From Hyalella azteca (taxonomy: Eukaryota; Arthropoda; Malacostraca; Amphipoda; Hyalellidae), in contig NW_025947730.1 of NCBI RefSeq assembly GCF_000764305.2, positions 356,064 through 420,063 on the forward strand: DNA of 64,000 nucleotides, read 5' to 3'. Shown piece by piece: positions 38,100 to 50,160 of this stretch. Made by a program: the position numbers and the translations under genes. Under the pieces are notes generated by a model that worked only from the letters and a program-made list of their open reading frames with translations, searched no databases and was not told the DNA's origin. Position 1 is the stretch's first letter, and every line of letters starts with the position of its first letter.

Positions 38100-38580
38100 T
38101 CCAGTGTCTCCAATCTTACAGATGTACAATGAATTTCTCATATAATTTTTGAATATTAAAAAAATTACTTTTTCAATTTTTTTAATATATACATTTTTTT
38201 AATATATAATTTTTTAAATTTTTTTCAAAATTATTTATTCTATTAATTTATTCATGCATTACCTCTGACTTTGCACAAGTGTGCAAAATTTCAGATCAAT
38301 TAGACAGGTATAAGTGTGTCAAATATCAGTTATGAGATTTGTAGCTGACAAAAATTATTTTTCAATTTTTTTAATATTGAAAAAAAAAAATTTTAATTTT
38401 TAAAATTATTTATTTTGACATTTGATTCATGCATTGTCTCCAACTTTACACAAGTGTGCAAAATTTCAGATCGATAGGATAAGTAGAAAAGTATTAAATT
38501 CCGATTACAAGATTTGTAGCAGACAGACAGACAGACAGACAGACAAACAAACAAACAAACAAACAAACAAACAAACAAGA
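38100..38580. repeat. AT-rich repeat module pair ending in (AGAC)n(AAAC)n
   Basis: A module containing CACAAGTGTGCAAAATTTCA and GAGATTTGTAGC / CAAGATTTGTAGC occurs twice (about 38245-38352 and 38425-38522). The second runs directly into AGAC then AAAC tetramers (38521-38580). The layout suggests a non-autonomous element with a simple-repeat tail. Open frames across the tetramers are artefacts. Confidence 0.6.
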
Positions 38581-39241
38581 AGTGAAGTTAAAGAGAAGTC
38601 TTGTAAAATAGAAGTGAAACGCAAAAACTTTTCAATTTTAGGTTAAGATTGGCGAATGAGTTCAGAGGGAAGGTCTCTGGATTTTTTTTTTTTTCAAATA
38701 GAATAACTAGAATAATGTAACCATTTTTCAACCATGCCCCCGAACACGTAATTGTCTTTTGCTGCTTCTCTGAAAATTAGCGTGTCGTTGTGAAGGCTGT
38801 GGCTGATAATATTTGAACTCCATTATCTTAAATCTCGCTCTTCTAATAGAACGAATTTGGTCAACTTATCTGCATTTTGTTCGCATCTGAAGCGCGCATT
38901 ACTTGTTCAAACAGTGGGGGAGAGTGTACTTTTCAAAGAACATTGATTGTGATTTCCGTGCTTCCGCCGCATGCATCCAGCCGTGAATATGAATACTAAA
39001 CTTACTTTAAAAATTTATTATGCATGATATGGAACGAAATCTTAGTTTATATAATAATTTCTATTCATATTATCAGTGGTTCCCGATGTTTGGTACGCAT
39101 ATGCTTCTCAGGTGGCGCGAGAACTCTTTCGTGATCATGCACGAATTAAAGTAAGTTATTCCTTATTTCTCAAATGCGAAAAACTTTTCACTTTCGATTG
39201 TGTTTCGGCATGTCATCCAACCGGTCCTAGCGACACATCGC
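38581..39241. other. Unannotated stretch before the duplication
   Basis: No splice-supported exon, RNA gene or repeat seen. The frame near 39076-39369 runs across the duplication breakpoint into a SINE and is not credible as a gene. Confidence 0.5.
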
Positions 39242-39289
39242 TAACTTCAAACGGTCCTAATATTTATCGCTTCAATTTGTGCTTTGTAA

Positions 39290-39425
39290 AAATCAGACCT
39301 CGGGTCTGGCGAGTGGTTAAGATCACTAAGTTCGGAGCAGTGAGTTGCGGGTTCGAAACTGACAGCTAACTGTAAAAATTATAATCGTAATGGGCCAGTT
39401 GGCCGGCTGGCTTCTTTCTTTTTTA
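39290..39425 (+). mobile_element. tRNA-derived SINE (copy 1)
   Basis: A-box-like TGGCGAGTGGT at 39307-39317 and B-box-like GGTTCGAAACT at 39350-39360 are spaced as in a tRNA. No acceptor stem or anticodon arm can be folded, and a T-rich 3' tail follows. The matching element at 54860 shows it was there before the duplication. It lies about 50 bases inside the duplication breakpoint. Confidence 0.65.
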
Positions 39426-39978
39426 TATTAACAAACAACAAAATTGCAGTAGAGTGAATTAGGATTCCCTCAGATTGCTGAAAAAGTTCTGCGATGCAAA
39501 GAATTGGCAAAAAGCCACTTATTGGCAAAACTCTAAATATTTACAACATATTTTTACTTAGAATGATTATGTAAGATATATATTTGGTATTATTTATTGT
39601 TTGTTATTCGGGGCATGCAGATGGTAGGTTCTAATGGTACAAGGCGCCTGTAAAGTACATCAAAGCCCATGATACTCGATCACAAAAAATAAAATTATAA
39701 CGTTGTAACTTAGTCAACAATTGAAATCGTTCGTGTCCCCGGAATTGCTTGCATATCCGCTTGTAATGTCCAAGCATGCAATGGCGGCGCAACTCGTATG
39801 TCATTTATTTCCCTGGGATGCGCGGGTAAAGACGGGACTAAGCGTTTATCATTGATGATCAGCCAGAAATGGTTCTTTGGCATTACCCATGCTTACGATT
39901 TCTTGTCATAACTTGTAGGCGGATGTTACAGTGACCTATTATGACGGGTGAGTCTATTTGATGTGAACCACGTGGCTG

Positions 39979-40284
39979 GGGAGACAAAATATTTAATATA
40001 TAGCGGTTTCAGCGTTTATTAGGCCGTAGGCCTGTCGCTGATTCTTAACATCGCAGAACATCCACAGCATGTTGCGGGCTTGAAGTCGCAACTCACTGCT
40101 TCAAATTCTGCTGTGCTTTAACCGCCCGGCCTCATCGCCGATTCTGACCATGCAGAAACTGGCGCACCGAGCTGGGATCGAACCCGCGCCTCTCTGCTCC
40201 AATCTTGATACTCTGAACTTTAACCATTGGGCCACCCTGACGTCCTATAATTTACGACGTCCTATACAAGTGACAAATCGTCGA
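39979..40284 (-). mobile_element. SINE cluster present only in copy 1
   Basis: Copy 2 runs straight from CACGTGGCTG to TGTACAAAAGACGTC-like sequence (55535-55555), while copy 1 has about 300 extra bases. On the minus strand these hold a tRNA-like unit with A box TGGCCCAATGG (40234-40224) and B box GGTTCGATCCC (40184-40174), then a second degenerate unit (GGCCGGGCGGTTAAAG near 40132). GACGTCCTATAATTTAC occurs at both 40239 and 40292, possibly a target duplication. Confidence 0.6.
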
Positions 40285-40853
40285 CGTGTACAAAAGACGT
40301 CCTATAATTTACTAGCGTGTACAGGTACCATTATTTGTGTCGAGCGTACATGTTTGGTATTCTGCCCGCTGACTGAATTTGATATTTAGTAACGCATGGA
40401 TCATATTTTTTACATAAGCAGTATTTTTCCGCTTTTACATGGGCACGGACATATTCTCGAAGTTAATTGTCTGCAAAACTTGTTGCAACTGACTTCAGAA
40501 ATTAACGTTTGGTACTGCTGTAACTTCGTCTTTTGAATTAACCTTACCACCGTTGGGACCCGATTGTTTAACCTGAGCAAGTTCACCTGATTTAACTTTC
40601 AACTATTGCCACCATTGAAGTGTCGCAATTGCCGTTATATGTTGGAAGTTATCCCCCAACACTACCATTATTTTTTTGAGTCACTTTCAAGCTTACTTGT
40701 TCAAGCTGTTGATTCCTGAGAGTGAGAGACCAATTATAAATATAAGACTTTGGCAGGGTTTCCACGAAAACTTTGATCTATATCAAATCTTAATTATTTT
40801 GAAGGTCTTATCTTGATAGCTCATTGATGATTTTCAAGTTAACTGTTATTTTT

Positions 40854-40956
40854 AGCGCATTTTCTCGTTTATGGAAAAATGCACTATATTGTTCTCGCCA
40901 TGTCCTTCTATCTGTCCGTCCGTGACTTCACGTTTTCGTCTACGAGAAAATGCGCT
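40854..40956. mobile_element. 103-bp TIR element present only in copy 1
   Basis: Perfect 15-bp terminal inverted repeats AGCGCATTTTCTCGT (40854-40868) and ACGAGAAAATGCGCT (40942-40956). The matching part of copy 2 (about 56095-56120) lacks the element. Too short to code; a MITE of unknown superfamily. Confidence 0.7.
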
Positions 40957-42978
40957 CTCTGTCACTCACTGCAGTGAGTACTGAGTTAGTATATTTTTTC
41001 AGTACTGCATCAAAAATATTTGGCCGAACCTTTTATCATCACAAATATGTCTGGACGTTTCTTATCTTGAGCTTTTTTAGAGAAATAGTTACTAATATCC
41101 AGTGATTATATTACCACGTGCCCCCAAAAAATTACCATCAAAGAGTTGCCGTTTTAATGGCTGCTTTTGAAATAAATGCAATTTAGGGAACGAGGTCAAC
41201 AATCGCGTGAAAATTTTGTACAATGCAAATTAGGACATCATCTTTGTTTATATTAGAATGCACGTTACCGTTCACTTGCTTCTCATGCCTTCATCAATTG
41301 CTATTCAAGATATTCACAAGACGTACTTTTTTCATGGTTCCATTAGCATTCCAAAGATCTATCAGTTTTTTTTTATCGAAGGGTCATGTACTTTTGATTT
41401 TTTCTGTAAGGTATGCAAAAAAAAATTTTTACAAAATTTAACCGCTATATTTCCTTTTCTGATGGGCCGGTTTAACAGAATGAAACCGAGCGGTTACATG
41501 CAAGTTGTGGCGGATTAATAAAATAATATCGATTCCCTAATATATTTGTTTTTATCAGCGCTGCTACTTTGTAAAAACCCAAACATCCCAAATGCATTTT
41601 TTACAAGTATCTCCTCAGTTTCCTTGTCTTGCACAATTATGACGGTAACAATACAAATTATCATAGTTAAAATATGTGACGCTTTTAATCATCGGATAAT
41701 AATATCATTGTACGATAACGCACGTACGAAGATTTAGAGTGATAAGATATTGGTGATTTTACTGGTTTTTTGGTTTACGACAAGTCCAATACGTTTAGGA
41801 ACTGATCTCCAGATGCTTCAACTTGCTCCAATTCAGCGCAGTTTCAAATCATATGTAGCAGTGATTTACGCGCAACACCGCAACAGTTATAAACTCCTCC
41901 AGCGCCCCGCAACCTGCCCTGCCTCAGGCGATGTAGGCGCTTATCCAAGCTCAGTCTCAGCAGTCTGCCATCACAGGCTGGTCGTGTGACATCCGTATGC
42001 TCTTCTTGGTGTGCGGAACTGCTTAAAAATCTATCAATTCGTACGATTAGTTAAATTGATTGCACTGTTAACACGTTAAGAAGGTGTGCCGAAACTTATT
42101 TTATTGTCCACTTGCGTGTCCAAGTTTCGGGTATTGCATCAGTTCATCTCAAGCAATTTCGGCGAGGGAGGAAAATGAATTAAAAGCTTTAAATTTCATT
42201 CAATTTCTGTAATTCTTTTGTAAAGCATGTTTTCCAGGAAGTAAAACGGTTTATTTGTATCCCTGTAACATCGAGCGCAACTTTTATTCGTTAATATGTC
42301 ATCCAAAGCTGTCAATTTGCTTCCAAAAATTTTCACTCGAATCATTGATCAATATTCGTGAAACAAATCTTCAAATACTTTGGGATGAGTAATTTCTGAA
42401 CCCCATGTAATATTAAATTTCAGCAATTATCAATCAAATGACTAGTTTTTTTCAATTAATTAATAATAGATAATTAATATATACTTTTAAAATATTTCTT
42501 AAATTTCAAACTTTTGGCATCAAAATTTATGATAATCGTAACATCACAGAAATGCTCAAAATTCTAATTAAATTACATTAAATTATCTAATTTATTCAGG
42601 TCCGAATGCATCGAATCATCGAAATTCGGTCTGAATCATCGCTGAACCTTGTCAGGTGCAGCGAAGTTCATTGCACTTCATCCCTACAGCGAAGATTATC
42701 GTGCAGATAGGCTCGACCATGGTTATTAGTTAGTTCAACCATTAGTTCAATCATGGGCTCGACGCCCGCATCTCTCTCATGCCGTCTGAAGAAACATACC
42801 AACATTCATTCTATGAATTTTGTTATCTCTAATAAAACTTCTTATGAATGCCAGCATCCCAATTTTTTCAGGAGGTTGAAAAATAGTTAATTTCAAATTG
42901 AATGCGTTGCATTAAGGCACCAATGTTGACATAGCTAGTAACCGATAGGAATTGGTAAGAATCGTTTATTAGGAGAAG

Positions 42979-45900
42979 ATGGGTCGTATCAAATTTAAAG
43001 TAGCACTCTTATGGATATTTTTTGTATTCGTCTTCTTTATATTAAAGGTAATTTGATCTCAGGTAAACATATTGACTGTCAATATGACAATGAAGTCATA
43101 TTGACTTTTGAATTTTTCCATCATTGGTATAAATAATTTTTATATTTTTCAAATAAACTACTAACATATTTTGGCAGTCAATAAATAGTTGCTTTTATCC
43201 ACTGACGAAATTTCAATAAATACTTCCTAGCCCGTATAGAAAATTCCGCACATATCAAAAATATTTACTGTTGTTTAGAGATCATTTTCTACATTTTACT
43301 TGTTGGTAGAGCTAATGGTCAAGGTATTTATTAGTATTTTGTGAACGATACGTTCACTAAATTTCTATATAGTTCATTATTTTGGATAATATTTAATATT
43401 CGTGCCCCAGAATGGTGACCCGGCCTGGCTGCAATTCAACGAGATAGAGACTGGTCCCAAGTGGCGGTCTAAAATGCAGGTAAGTAAAAACGTCAAATAA
43501 AGGGCTGATGACAGTAAACTATGTGTGCAATTATATGAGACTATTATCTAAATGTTTTCCTCAGCGTAATATTTTTACTCTCTCCTGGTGGTTAATCTTA
43601 GTCGTTATAATAATACTATAAGCCAATAATGAAAGTACACTGAAATGCACGATCTTGTAAGGTCATGAGAATTTTTATAATAGAAATTAATTGACTAATT
43701 TACCCCATCAAAACATGACTTCTGACTCGCATTTCAAAAAACATTTATTTAACCTCCAATACATGCTGATATCATGGATTATTTATTTTCTTTGAACCCC
43801 TGTAACATTTTTAGACACTTCCGTATCTAAAATTTTGACATTTATGAAATTCGTATAAACGAAGGTCGAGCAACAGCACCGACGACTACACACACAGAAA
43901 GCCTGCCAATTGCTGGGTAACTCGTCTAAATACGCGAGCCTGGACGAGATGAACAGCAGCCACCTCTTGTGGTTGATGCGTCGGCGCATGATGACGTGTA
44001 TCAATAATAAGGTTAGCATGATGACGTGTGTCAATAATAAAGTTAGCATGATGACGTGTGTCAATAATGAGGTTAGCATGATGACATGTGTAAACAATAA
44101 GGTTAGCATGATGACGTGTGCCAACAATAAAGTTAGCATGATGACGAGTTTCAACAATAGGGTTGGCAATCTGTAAACTAATGTGATGAATCAGTTAATC
44201 AATTTGAGGGGGTATTTACAGTAGCTGTTCCCATTATTCATAGTGTATGTAAATTACGAGGATCATTTTGCAACGATATTAATTATGTAGTTTCTTGCAA
44301 TATGAACGTGGATATTGTACTGAGTTTCCCTCTGTTGGTATTCACTGGGACGAACGGGATGAATCTTGGTGGCAAATGCTCAATTAAAAAATATAAAAAT
44401 ACATACCGTCAGCACCCTAATTACTCAATTAATTCAATCCAAATTACCTAGAGAAATCTAAGCTAACCTAAATTACCTTGGTGGAGAAATTATCATATTA
44501 CTTTAATCTTTTTAAAGTATATTTGGGTGAAGGTATAAACTAATTGCTAGCTGCGATGTTGCATGCGTCTGAATAAATTCATTATGAATATTTTCCTGTG
44601 AAAGGGCGAGTAAAAAATTACATCTTTACATACATTTTATTTTGTAATAACACTGGATAAATTTATACAATTTTCACTTTTGATTTAATTAATTCCCTAC
44701 CTCATCTAAGAAAACGCTGCAGTAAATAATTGCAGTAACTTCGTAAAATAATTACTAGAACTCGAACGATTAAACTCGAGGTTAAACGAAAACTGTAACA
44801 GAATTTTTTTTATTACGTTGTCGAACCAGGAATAGAAATGACACGTGTATCTTGATGGTTTTTTGTTAAGCGTCTGTTGAGTGATAGCCACGCAGAAAAC
44901 TGTGCTGCCATTACGGAGCGCCGAGAAAACCGGTTGCCAAAGTTCTAAAATAAAGCATCAAAAAAAAAAACCTGCTCTCCAAACCTTCAATATTTCATCA
45001 TTCCAGTAGCCTCATTATATATGAGCACAATAGCTGCATACTTGCTTGCCCACTCAGTTTTTCCTTTTCTATCATGTTTGATCACTTTTAAAATGAAACA
45101 ACAAGTGTTCCGGCAAGAAGTCATTAATTTATGGTATTTTTCTGTAGTGTATGACTTTAATTCATTTGTTAGTAGTTTCTGGAACGACTAAGATCATAAT
45201 ATTTGCTTTAATTCTGCATAAGCACATCTGTGTTTCTTATGCGATTCATTACATTGATCCAAGTCCCGATAAATGAGATCAAACATATCAAAAGCTTCGT
45301 TTTTTTTTAAATTCACCAAAAGGCAAGAGGTAGAGGGAGGACGCTGGGTTAGGATTTTTGAAATTTTGTTCTCGCGCCTCTGACAGTCACAATCATGCGG
45401 GCGGACGAGAGAACGTCGCGCGTGAACCGTCAATACATGGCTTTGATGACGGCCAAAAATAGAATTATTTTAACCCCTTGCACAAGTTTTCCTGACGCAC
45501 CCTGCAGGAGAACAAACTTGACGTTTAACCGACATATAATGATTAAAAATAAAATACTTGTTAAGAAAAACCTGAAGTATTGATAAGGAAATTTGTCCTT
45601 CAGACGCGTTTATTTGCAGGTCAATTATTATTCTATTCAACCTTCTTTATCGCTATTGAGATAATTGCTTGAAATTATTTGTATGTTATTTATGGACATA
45701 TTTTTCTGGCTGATATCTTCTTCCAGTTCAAGTATAGTAGCTGCACGTAGTGAGTAAGATCTGTGTTAACCCAATTTATTTGGTTGCGCCTTACCATAAC
45801 AATCACTCCTGTTTTCACATTGTAAGCTCACTCTTCGTGGGAGAGGGCTCCCCGAACCCTGTGTCACTGTGTCACTCTTCATTTAATGCTACACGTGTCT

Positions 45901-48442
45901 TGCCAATTGCAGGTGGGTTCAACGTGGTGGGTGAACTTGTTGCTGCAGGATTATTTTGACGGGGAACCTTTGCTGACAGCCTACCGCTCCCCACACTACA
46001 TCGCCGAGACCGTCCTCGGCCTGTCGCCAACAATTAGCAGGTGCTTCTACTGTGGACAAGATTAATATTAAATGCATTGAAAAAATGTAATTAATTTGGT
46101 GCCGATACTCTTAACGCATCATCAAATTGTCTTTGATTTTGAGGCCTCCCTGCCAAACAGAAAAAAGCACAAACAACTTAAAAAAGATTATTATTATTAT
46201 ACACGGTATTCATTAAGATACAGATTATGTACATAATTACTGCACTTTTCCAGCTTCGAGATCCCCGAACTACTAGAAAGCGTCCGCAGCGTTATAATCG
46301 TCCGACACCCGTTCGTGCGACTCGTGTCGGCATACCGCGACAAAATAGAGTCCTGCGTCGACAAAGAGTGAGCAGAGTAAAAGATTAGAGAAACTCCTTG
46401 GGCATCATTCATAAGATTTTTCCAAGATTTACGGTCTAAAATACTCGCATCTTCAAGTGATCGGCTGCCTGCTTTATATTATAATATATATAAATATTGA
46501 TTATTGGTTGTTTTTTGGATTTGTTTAAGACTTTGACGTTGTTTTTAAGCTTAATAAAAAATTTTATCAAGCAACATTTAAAAATTTATGCATGTAGAGT
46601 TGAAAAACAGCTTACACATGTTTTCAGAAATTATTATTGTGCACAAAGAGCCTGGGCTTTGCTTAAACAGTAACGTTAAAGCAGTGCCATTCTTCTCAAA
46701 ATTTTAATGAAGATAAAAAATAACCAAACAAATAATTATTATAGCAATGCATTGAATTACCTTCAAATTTCTTGACGACTGACGCAACTAGAATTGATAG
46801 GTAAAATTTCATTTTTTCAATAGGAAGGCTCCACCTTTCACCTAGATTTTTAGGTGAATCGACTCCAGGTTTTACCAAGATTTATTGATTACCTTTTTTG
46901 ATTACATCACACCCGTAGGTTCTTCTAGCAAAACGAACATACTCAAATCTTCTGTTCTGATTCGTACTACTCGTATTACTGAGAAATGAACCTCGTTGTT
47001 AGGCCTCAATAATTTAATATCCTATTTCTACAACGTCTCCTGTTATTTTTGGCTTCAACACAATCCACTTTTCAGTGACTGCTACGCCTACGAATTCGGC
47101 TTCACGCGAGAGTCGGTCCCGCGCAGTTTTAGCGCCTTCGTCGAGTTTCTAATTCGCATAATCCCAGAAAGCGGACCTTTTCGTGGCCAGCTCATCGACG
47201 ACATTGACAGTCACTGGCTGCCGTATTACATAAACTGCGCGCCTTGTGATATTAAGTACGACTTCACTGTCAAGATGGAATCTTGGCAGGATGATGTTAG
47301 GTAAATACAAATTTGATTAATTAATGAAATATTTTTTAATAAAATAATTATTTCATTTATTAACAAAATCCTAATTTTATTTATTTTTCTGGACGAACGG
47401 TTTCGTAATATTGATTATAAAGAGCATATGTAATATATATTATTTAAAATTACAAGCTTTGCACAACTGAAATAAGGCGTAGTTAAATTTCGAACTTTTA
47501 TCTGGAATTTAGCCTTTAGTTCCACGTCAATATCTTGGCAAGCTGATAGCCAATAGTTGTTAACATTTCGATTCTCAATAAATAATGAACGAGTTGGCGG
47601 CGTTGCACGATGCTGTCCGCGTCCTAGGCATGGCATTAAAGTGTCTCATGTGCGGATTGAACGGTATAATCTCTCCCTATAATTTTCGTTTATTTATTTC
47701 AGATTCGTCCTAGAAAACTTCAATTTCACATCTTTTAGAGAAGACGATCGCATTAATGCTTCTAATGCCACCCAGGTGGCACTCGAATATTTCAAGGTAC
47801 GTGGCAATTTCCAATAGAGCAAGTTTTCGTTAGTGTAGTTGCATTACACTTGTTAAGCGATTTGTAAAAATATCAGAAAACAGGGAAATAAACAACCACT
47901 TTGTTTATTTCCCTCTTTGTTTTAAAATGACATATCGTCGTTTCTTTAGTTTCGATTACACCGATTTAATTGCTGACTACAGCGTATTATAACGCCCAGT
48001 AATTCTGGCGACAATGAGTTCTTTGAAAAGATTAAGCTAAGATATTCCACTGTTTTAATCACATGAAACAGTATTCTTGAAATTCTAAAACTTATTGTAT
48101 ATATTTCAGTCCAAGTGTTTTAAATCAAAGTTCCACGCGGAAGAACATTTTCATCCAATCTCATTCAATGATTTAACTTGATTTCGTTTTCATATAAGCC
48201 ATCTTACTTATTAGGCTTAATCTTCATATTGAATATGAATGCGAATTAAATTTTATACCTAAATTTAACGGAGTAAGAATCGATTGATATGAGCGTTACT
48301 GGGCTCAAATTATGCTAAATCTCAATTTAAAAATAGATTTTCTGTTTTTCAGGACGTCGAACCACACTTAATCAGCAGCCTGTACATGACATACTTTGCA
48401 GACTTCGAAATATTCGGTTATAGCCCTAACGGCTTTTCATAA
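42979..48442 (+). CDS. Carbohydrate sulfotransferase (family 2), copy 1, complete
   Basis: Exons 42979-43047, 43411-43479, 43865-44011, 45913-46040, 46254-46367, 47076-47300, 47703-47796 and 48353-48442 (stop TAA), all in phase, 312 codons plus stop. Residues 8-22 (VALLWIFFVFVFFIL) form a signal anchor, so a type II Golgi membrane protein. The 5'-PAPS loop is KVGSTWW at the exon 3/4 junction. The 3'-phosphate motif is IIVRHPFVRLVSAYRDKIE, with the family Arg-His-Pro and Ser. The C-terminus MTYFADFEIFGYSPNGFS matches the chondroitin/dermatan 4-sulfotransferase pattern Y-x-x-D-F-x-x-F-x-Y. Such enzymes move sulfate from PAPS to glycans; the acceptor sugar cannot be read from sequence. HLLWLMRRRMMTCINNK before the loop aligns in length with the family HLLVDDKHRLLYCYVPK-type strand but is poorly conserved. 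Confidence 0.82.
43982..44175 (+). repeat. 30-bp tandem repeat containing the exon 3 splice donor (six units, copy 1)
   Basis: Unit ATGATGACGTGTGTCAATAA plus AAGGTTAGC-like end, 30 bp. Candidate donors AAG or GAG|GTTAGC occur at 44012, 44042, 44072, 44102 and 44132, and a variant AGG|GTTGGC at 44162. The frame stays open through all units (VSMMTCVNNK repeats) until the stop at 44174-44176. The first donor is used in the exon model above. Confidence 0.85.
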
Positions 48443-49747
48443 TATTTATAAATCGTTTGATGTATTGTTGAAGGTAAGAAAAACGCAACTAATTTTCATA
48501 ATGTTTTTCATGTTATTAATCCCCAACAAAGTTGAGTTATATCTTTAATTGTTATCTGTAACAGATTAAGTCTTCGGTGCTCTTCGATTTTCTCATAAGA
48601 AACTGAGTAAAAACTTTATGGTTCAAATTACGGTTGGTTCGTCATTTCAGTCGTAGATTCGCAAGTCTTTTTGAAAATAAAAAAGTTCGAGTATAAAGTA
48701 TTAACAAATAATAGCACTTTCCCAGAGTAGATAAACCATAATTTAAGACGAACCACGAATCCGGAAATAACAAGTTCGTTCTCTATTTCTAAATAATGAG
48801 TTCTCGACTCAAACTATTCACCGATACCAACTCGTAAGATCTGTGAATACTTTATCATGAGGAGGCCTCAGCAAAAATCTATGTTAACTGTCCACGTAGA
48901 GAAAATAATAGCAAAACGAGTGTGTAAATCAATATAAAATATTTATGTTGAATATTCTGTCGAAAAACAGACATGAACAAATGCACGTGTTGGGGCTCCG
49001 TTTCAACACAACAAAATCGCATCACCTGTTCTCGATTATTATCATCCAATGAAAAATCACAATCTTCATGCCACGCTCATTTTTGGCAATACATTTCACA
49101 CATGCCAAAAATAATGCGGCCAAATACACAATGAATCGCAGCCCCTGCGCCCATCGAAGGCTTGTCCAATTGGTTAGATCCTTCCGGCGTTCCCTAAAAC
49201 ATATTTCAATACTTCCGTGCACTGAGCGAAAGTACAAGTACAAGAGATTAAATTAGGAATAATAATTCCTTGATTCCATGTAATGAGAAGATAATGATGA
49301 TGCTGGATACACTATAGTTGCATTGCATACTTTATTTAAATGTATTCATGAATATTCCAACGAAATATAGCATACTTAATACAATTAACAGCGAAAAAAA
49401 TGTACAGCAGTATGACCTAAAAGTAGCCTTTCCCTGATTTCAAGTCGAAGTAGTAGTCCAACGGCCAGGGACTTTCCTAAGGTCTCGGCTATAAAATAAT
49501 CTCGCTCCGGAAATTCTAAAATCGATGTCGCCCTCAAGATGGAATTCAAGATTGTCGAATATTTCTGTTATGAAACTCTTATCGCCTACGAGGTACTGGA
49601 AATCTAAAATGGCCATCCATCCGAAGATCACGAAAAAAAACTGTGTGACGTATCTTGAGGAGCCGATGTAATAAGGAGAAGCAGGTGAATAACAATAACA
49701 ACGTAGGCACTCGTGGAGAGGTTGCTTACACGAGACGTAAGCCGCCT
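48443..49747. other. 3' flank of copy 1, no gene seen
   Basis: AT-rich; 3' UTR of the sulfotransferase must lie here. Short frames near 49022-49256 overlap on both strands and have no domain or splice support. Confidence 0.5.
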
Positions 49748-50160
49748 AGACGAGAGGGGCAGAGAAGACAATGTTTTTATCGTCTCTGTCTCGTCAGCCG
49801 CCGAGACGAGAGAGACTGTTGAATGCAATGTTTTTCTCGCCTCTGTCTCGTCATCCGCCGAGACGAGAGAGACAGAGAAGGCAATGTTTTCTCGTCTCTG
49901 TCTCGTCAGCCGCCTAGACGAGAGAGACAGAGAAACCAATGTTTTTCTCGTCTCTGTCTCGTCAGCCGCCTAGACGAGAGAGACAGAGAAGGCAATGTTT
50001 TCTCGTCTCTGTCTCGTCAGCCGCCGAGACGAGAGAGACAGAGAAGGCAATGTTTTCTCGTCTCTGTCTCGTCAGCCGCCGAGACGAGAGAGACAGAGAA
50101 GGCAATGTTTTTCTCGTCTCTGTCTCGTCAGCCGCCTAGATTAGAGAGACAGAGAAGGGA
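49748..50160. repeat. 55-57-bp GC-rich minisatellite, about 7.5 units
   Basis: Unit starts AGACGAGAGAGACAGAGAAG and continues with GCAATGTTTTCTCGTCTC and TGTCTCGTCAGCCGCC. Starts at 49748, 49804, 49861, 49916, 49972, 50027, 50082 and 50138. Each unit is partly self-complementary (GACGAGAGAGACAGAG against CTCTGTCTCGTC), so each can fold into a hairpin. Frames of up to 134 codons across it are artefacts, since unit lengths are not constant multiples of three. Confidence 0.9.

Larger units (their letters stand above)
39242..48442 (+). repeat. Segmental duplication, copy 1
   Basis: From TAACTTCAAACGGT at 39242 this block matches 54814 onward in the same orientation through intergenic DNA, exons and introns. 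Anchors: A/B-box SINE (39307 versus 54877), first coding exon (42979 versus 58436), KVGSTWW exon (45913 versus 61676), exon at 47076 versus 63447. The shift varies from about 15.4 to 16.4 kb because of copy-specific indels. Bases before the breakpoint do not match. Divergence in exon 47076-47300 is about 20 of 225 bases by eye. Confidence 0.9.

Noticed and set aside
38393..38646. Open frames rich in Gln-Thr-Asp or Cys-Leu-Phe-Val
   Set aside because: They are translations of the AGAC/AAAC tetranucleotide run.
39290..39372. Functional tRNA gene with A and B boxes
   Set aside because: No foldable acceptor stem or anticodon loop, a long unrelated 3' part, and a diverged second copy; a tRNA-derived SINE fits better.
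43783..44169. 128-codon minus-strand frame with repeated HVIMLTLLLT
   Set aside because: It is the reverse translation of the 30-bp splice-donor repeat and exon 3.
45389..45480. Possible extra sulfotransferase exon (QYMALMTAKNRIILTPC), similar in copy 2 at 60755-60835
   Set aside because: It has an acceptor-like CTGACAG but its frame does not fit the phase 0 ends of the flanking exons and no usable donor follows. The gene reads correctly without it because exon 3 aligns to the strand before KVGST.
44012..45912. Missing exon encoding the usual VPK before the PAPS loop
   Set aside because: HLLWLMRRRMMTCINNK of exon 3 has the same length and position as the family strand ending in VPK, and it joins KVGSTWW in phase, so no exon is missing.
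49748..50160. CRISPR-like array of repeats and spacers
   Set aside because: Whole units repeat without unique spacers and the host is an animal genome; it is a minisatellite.
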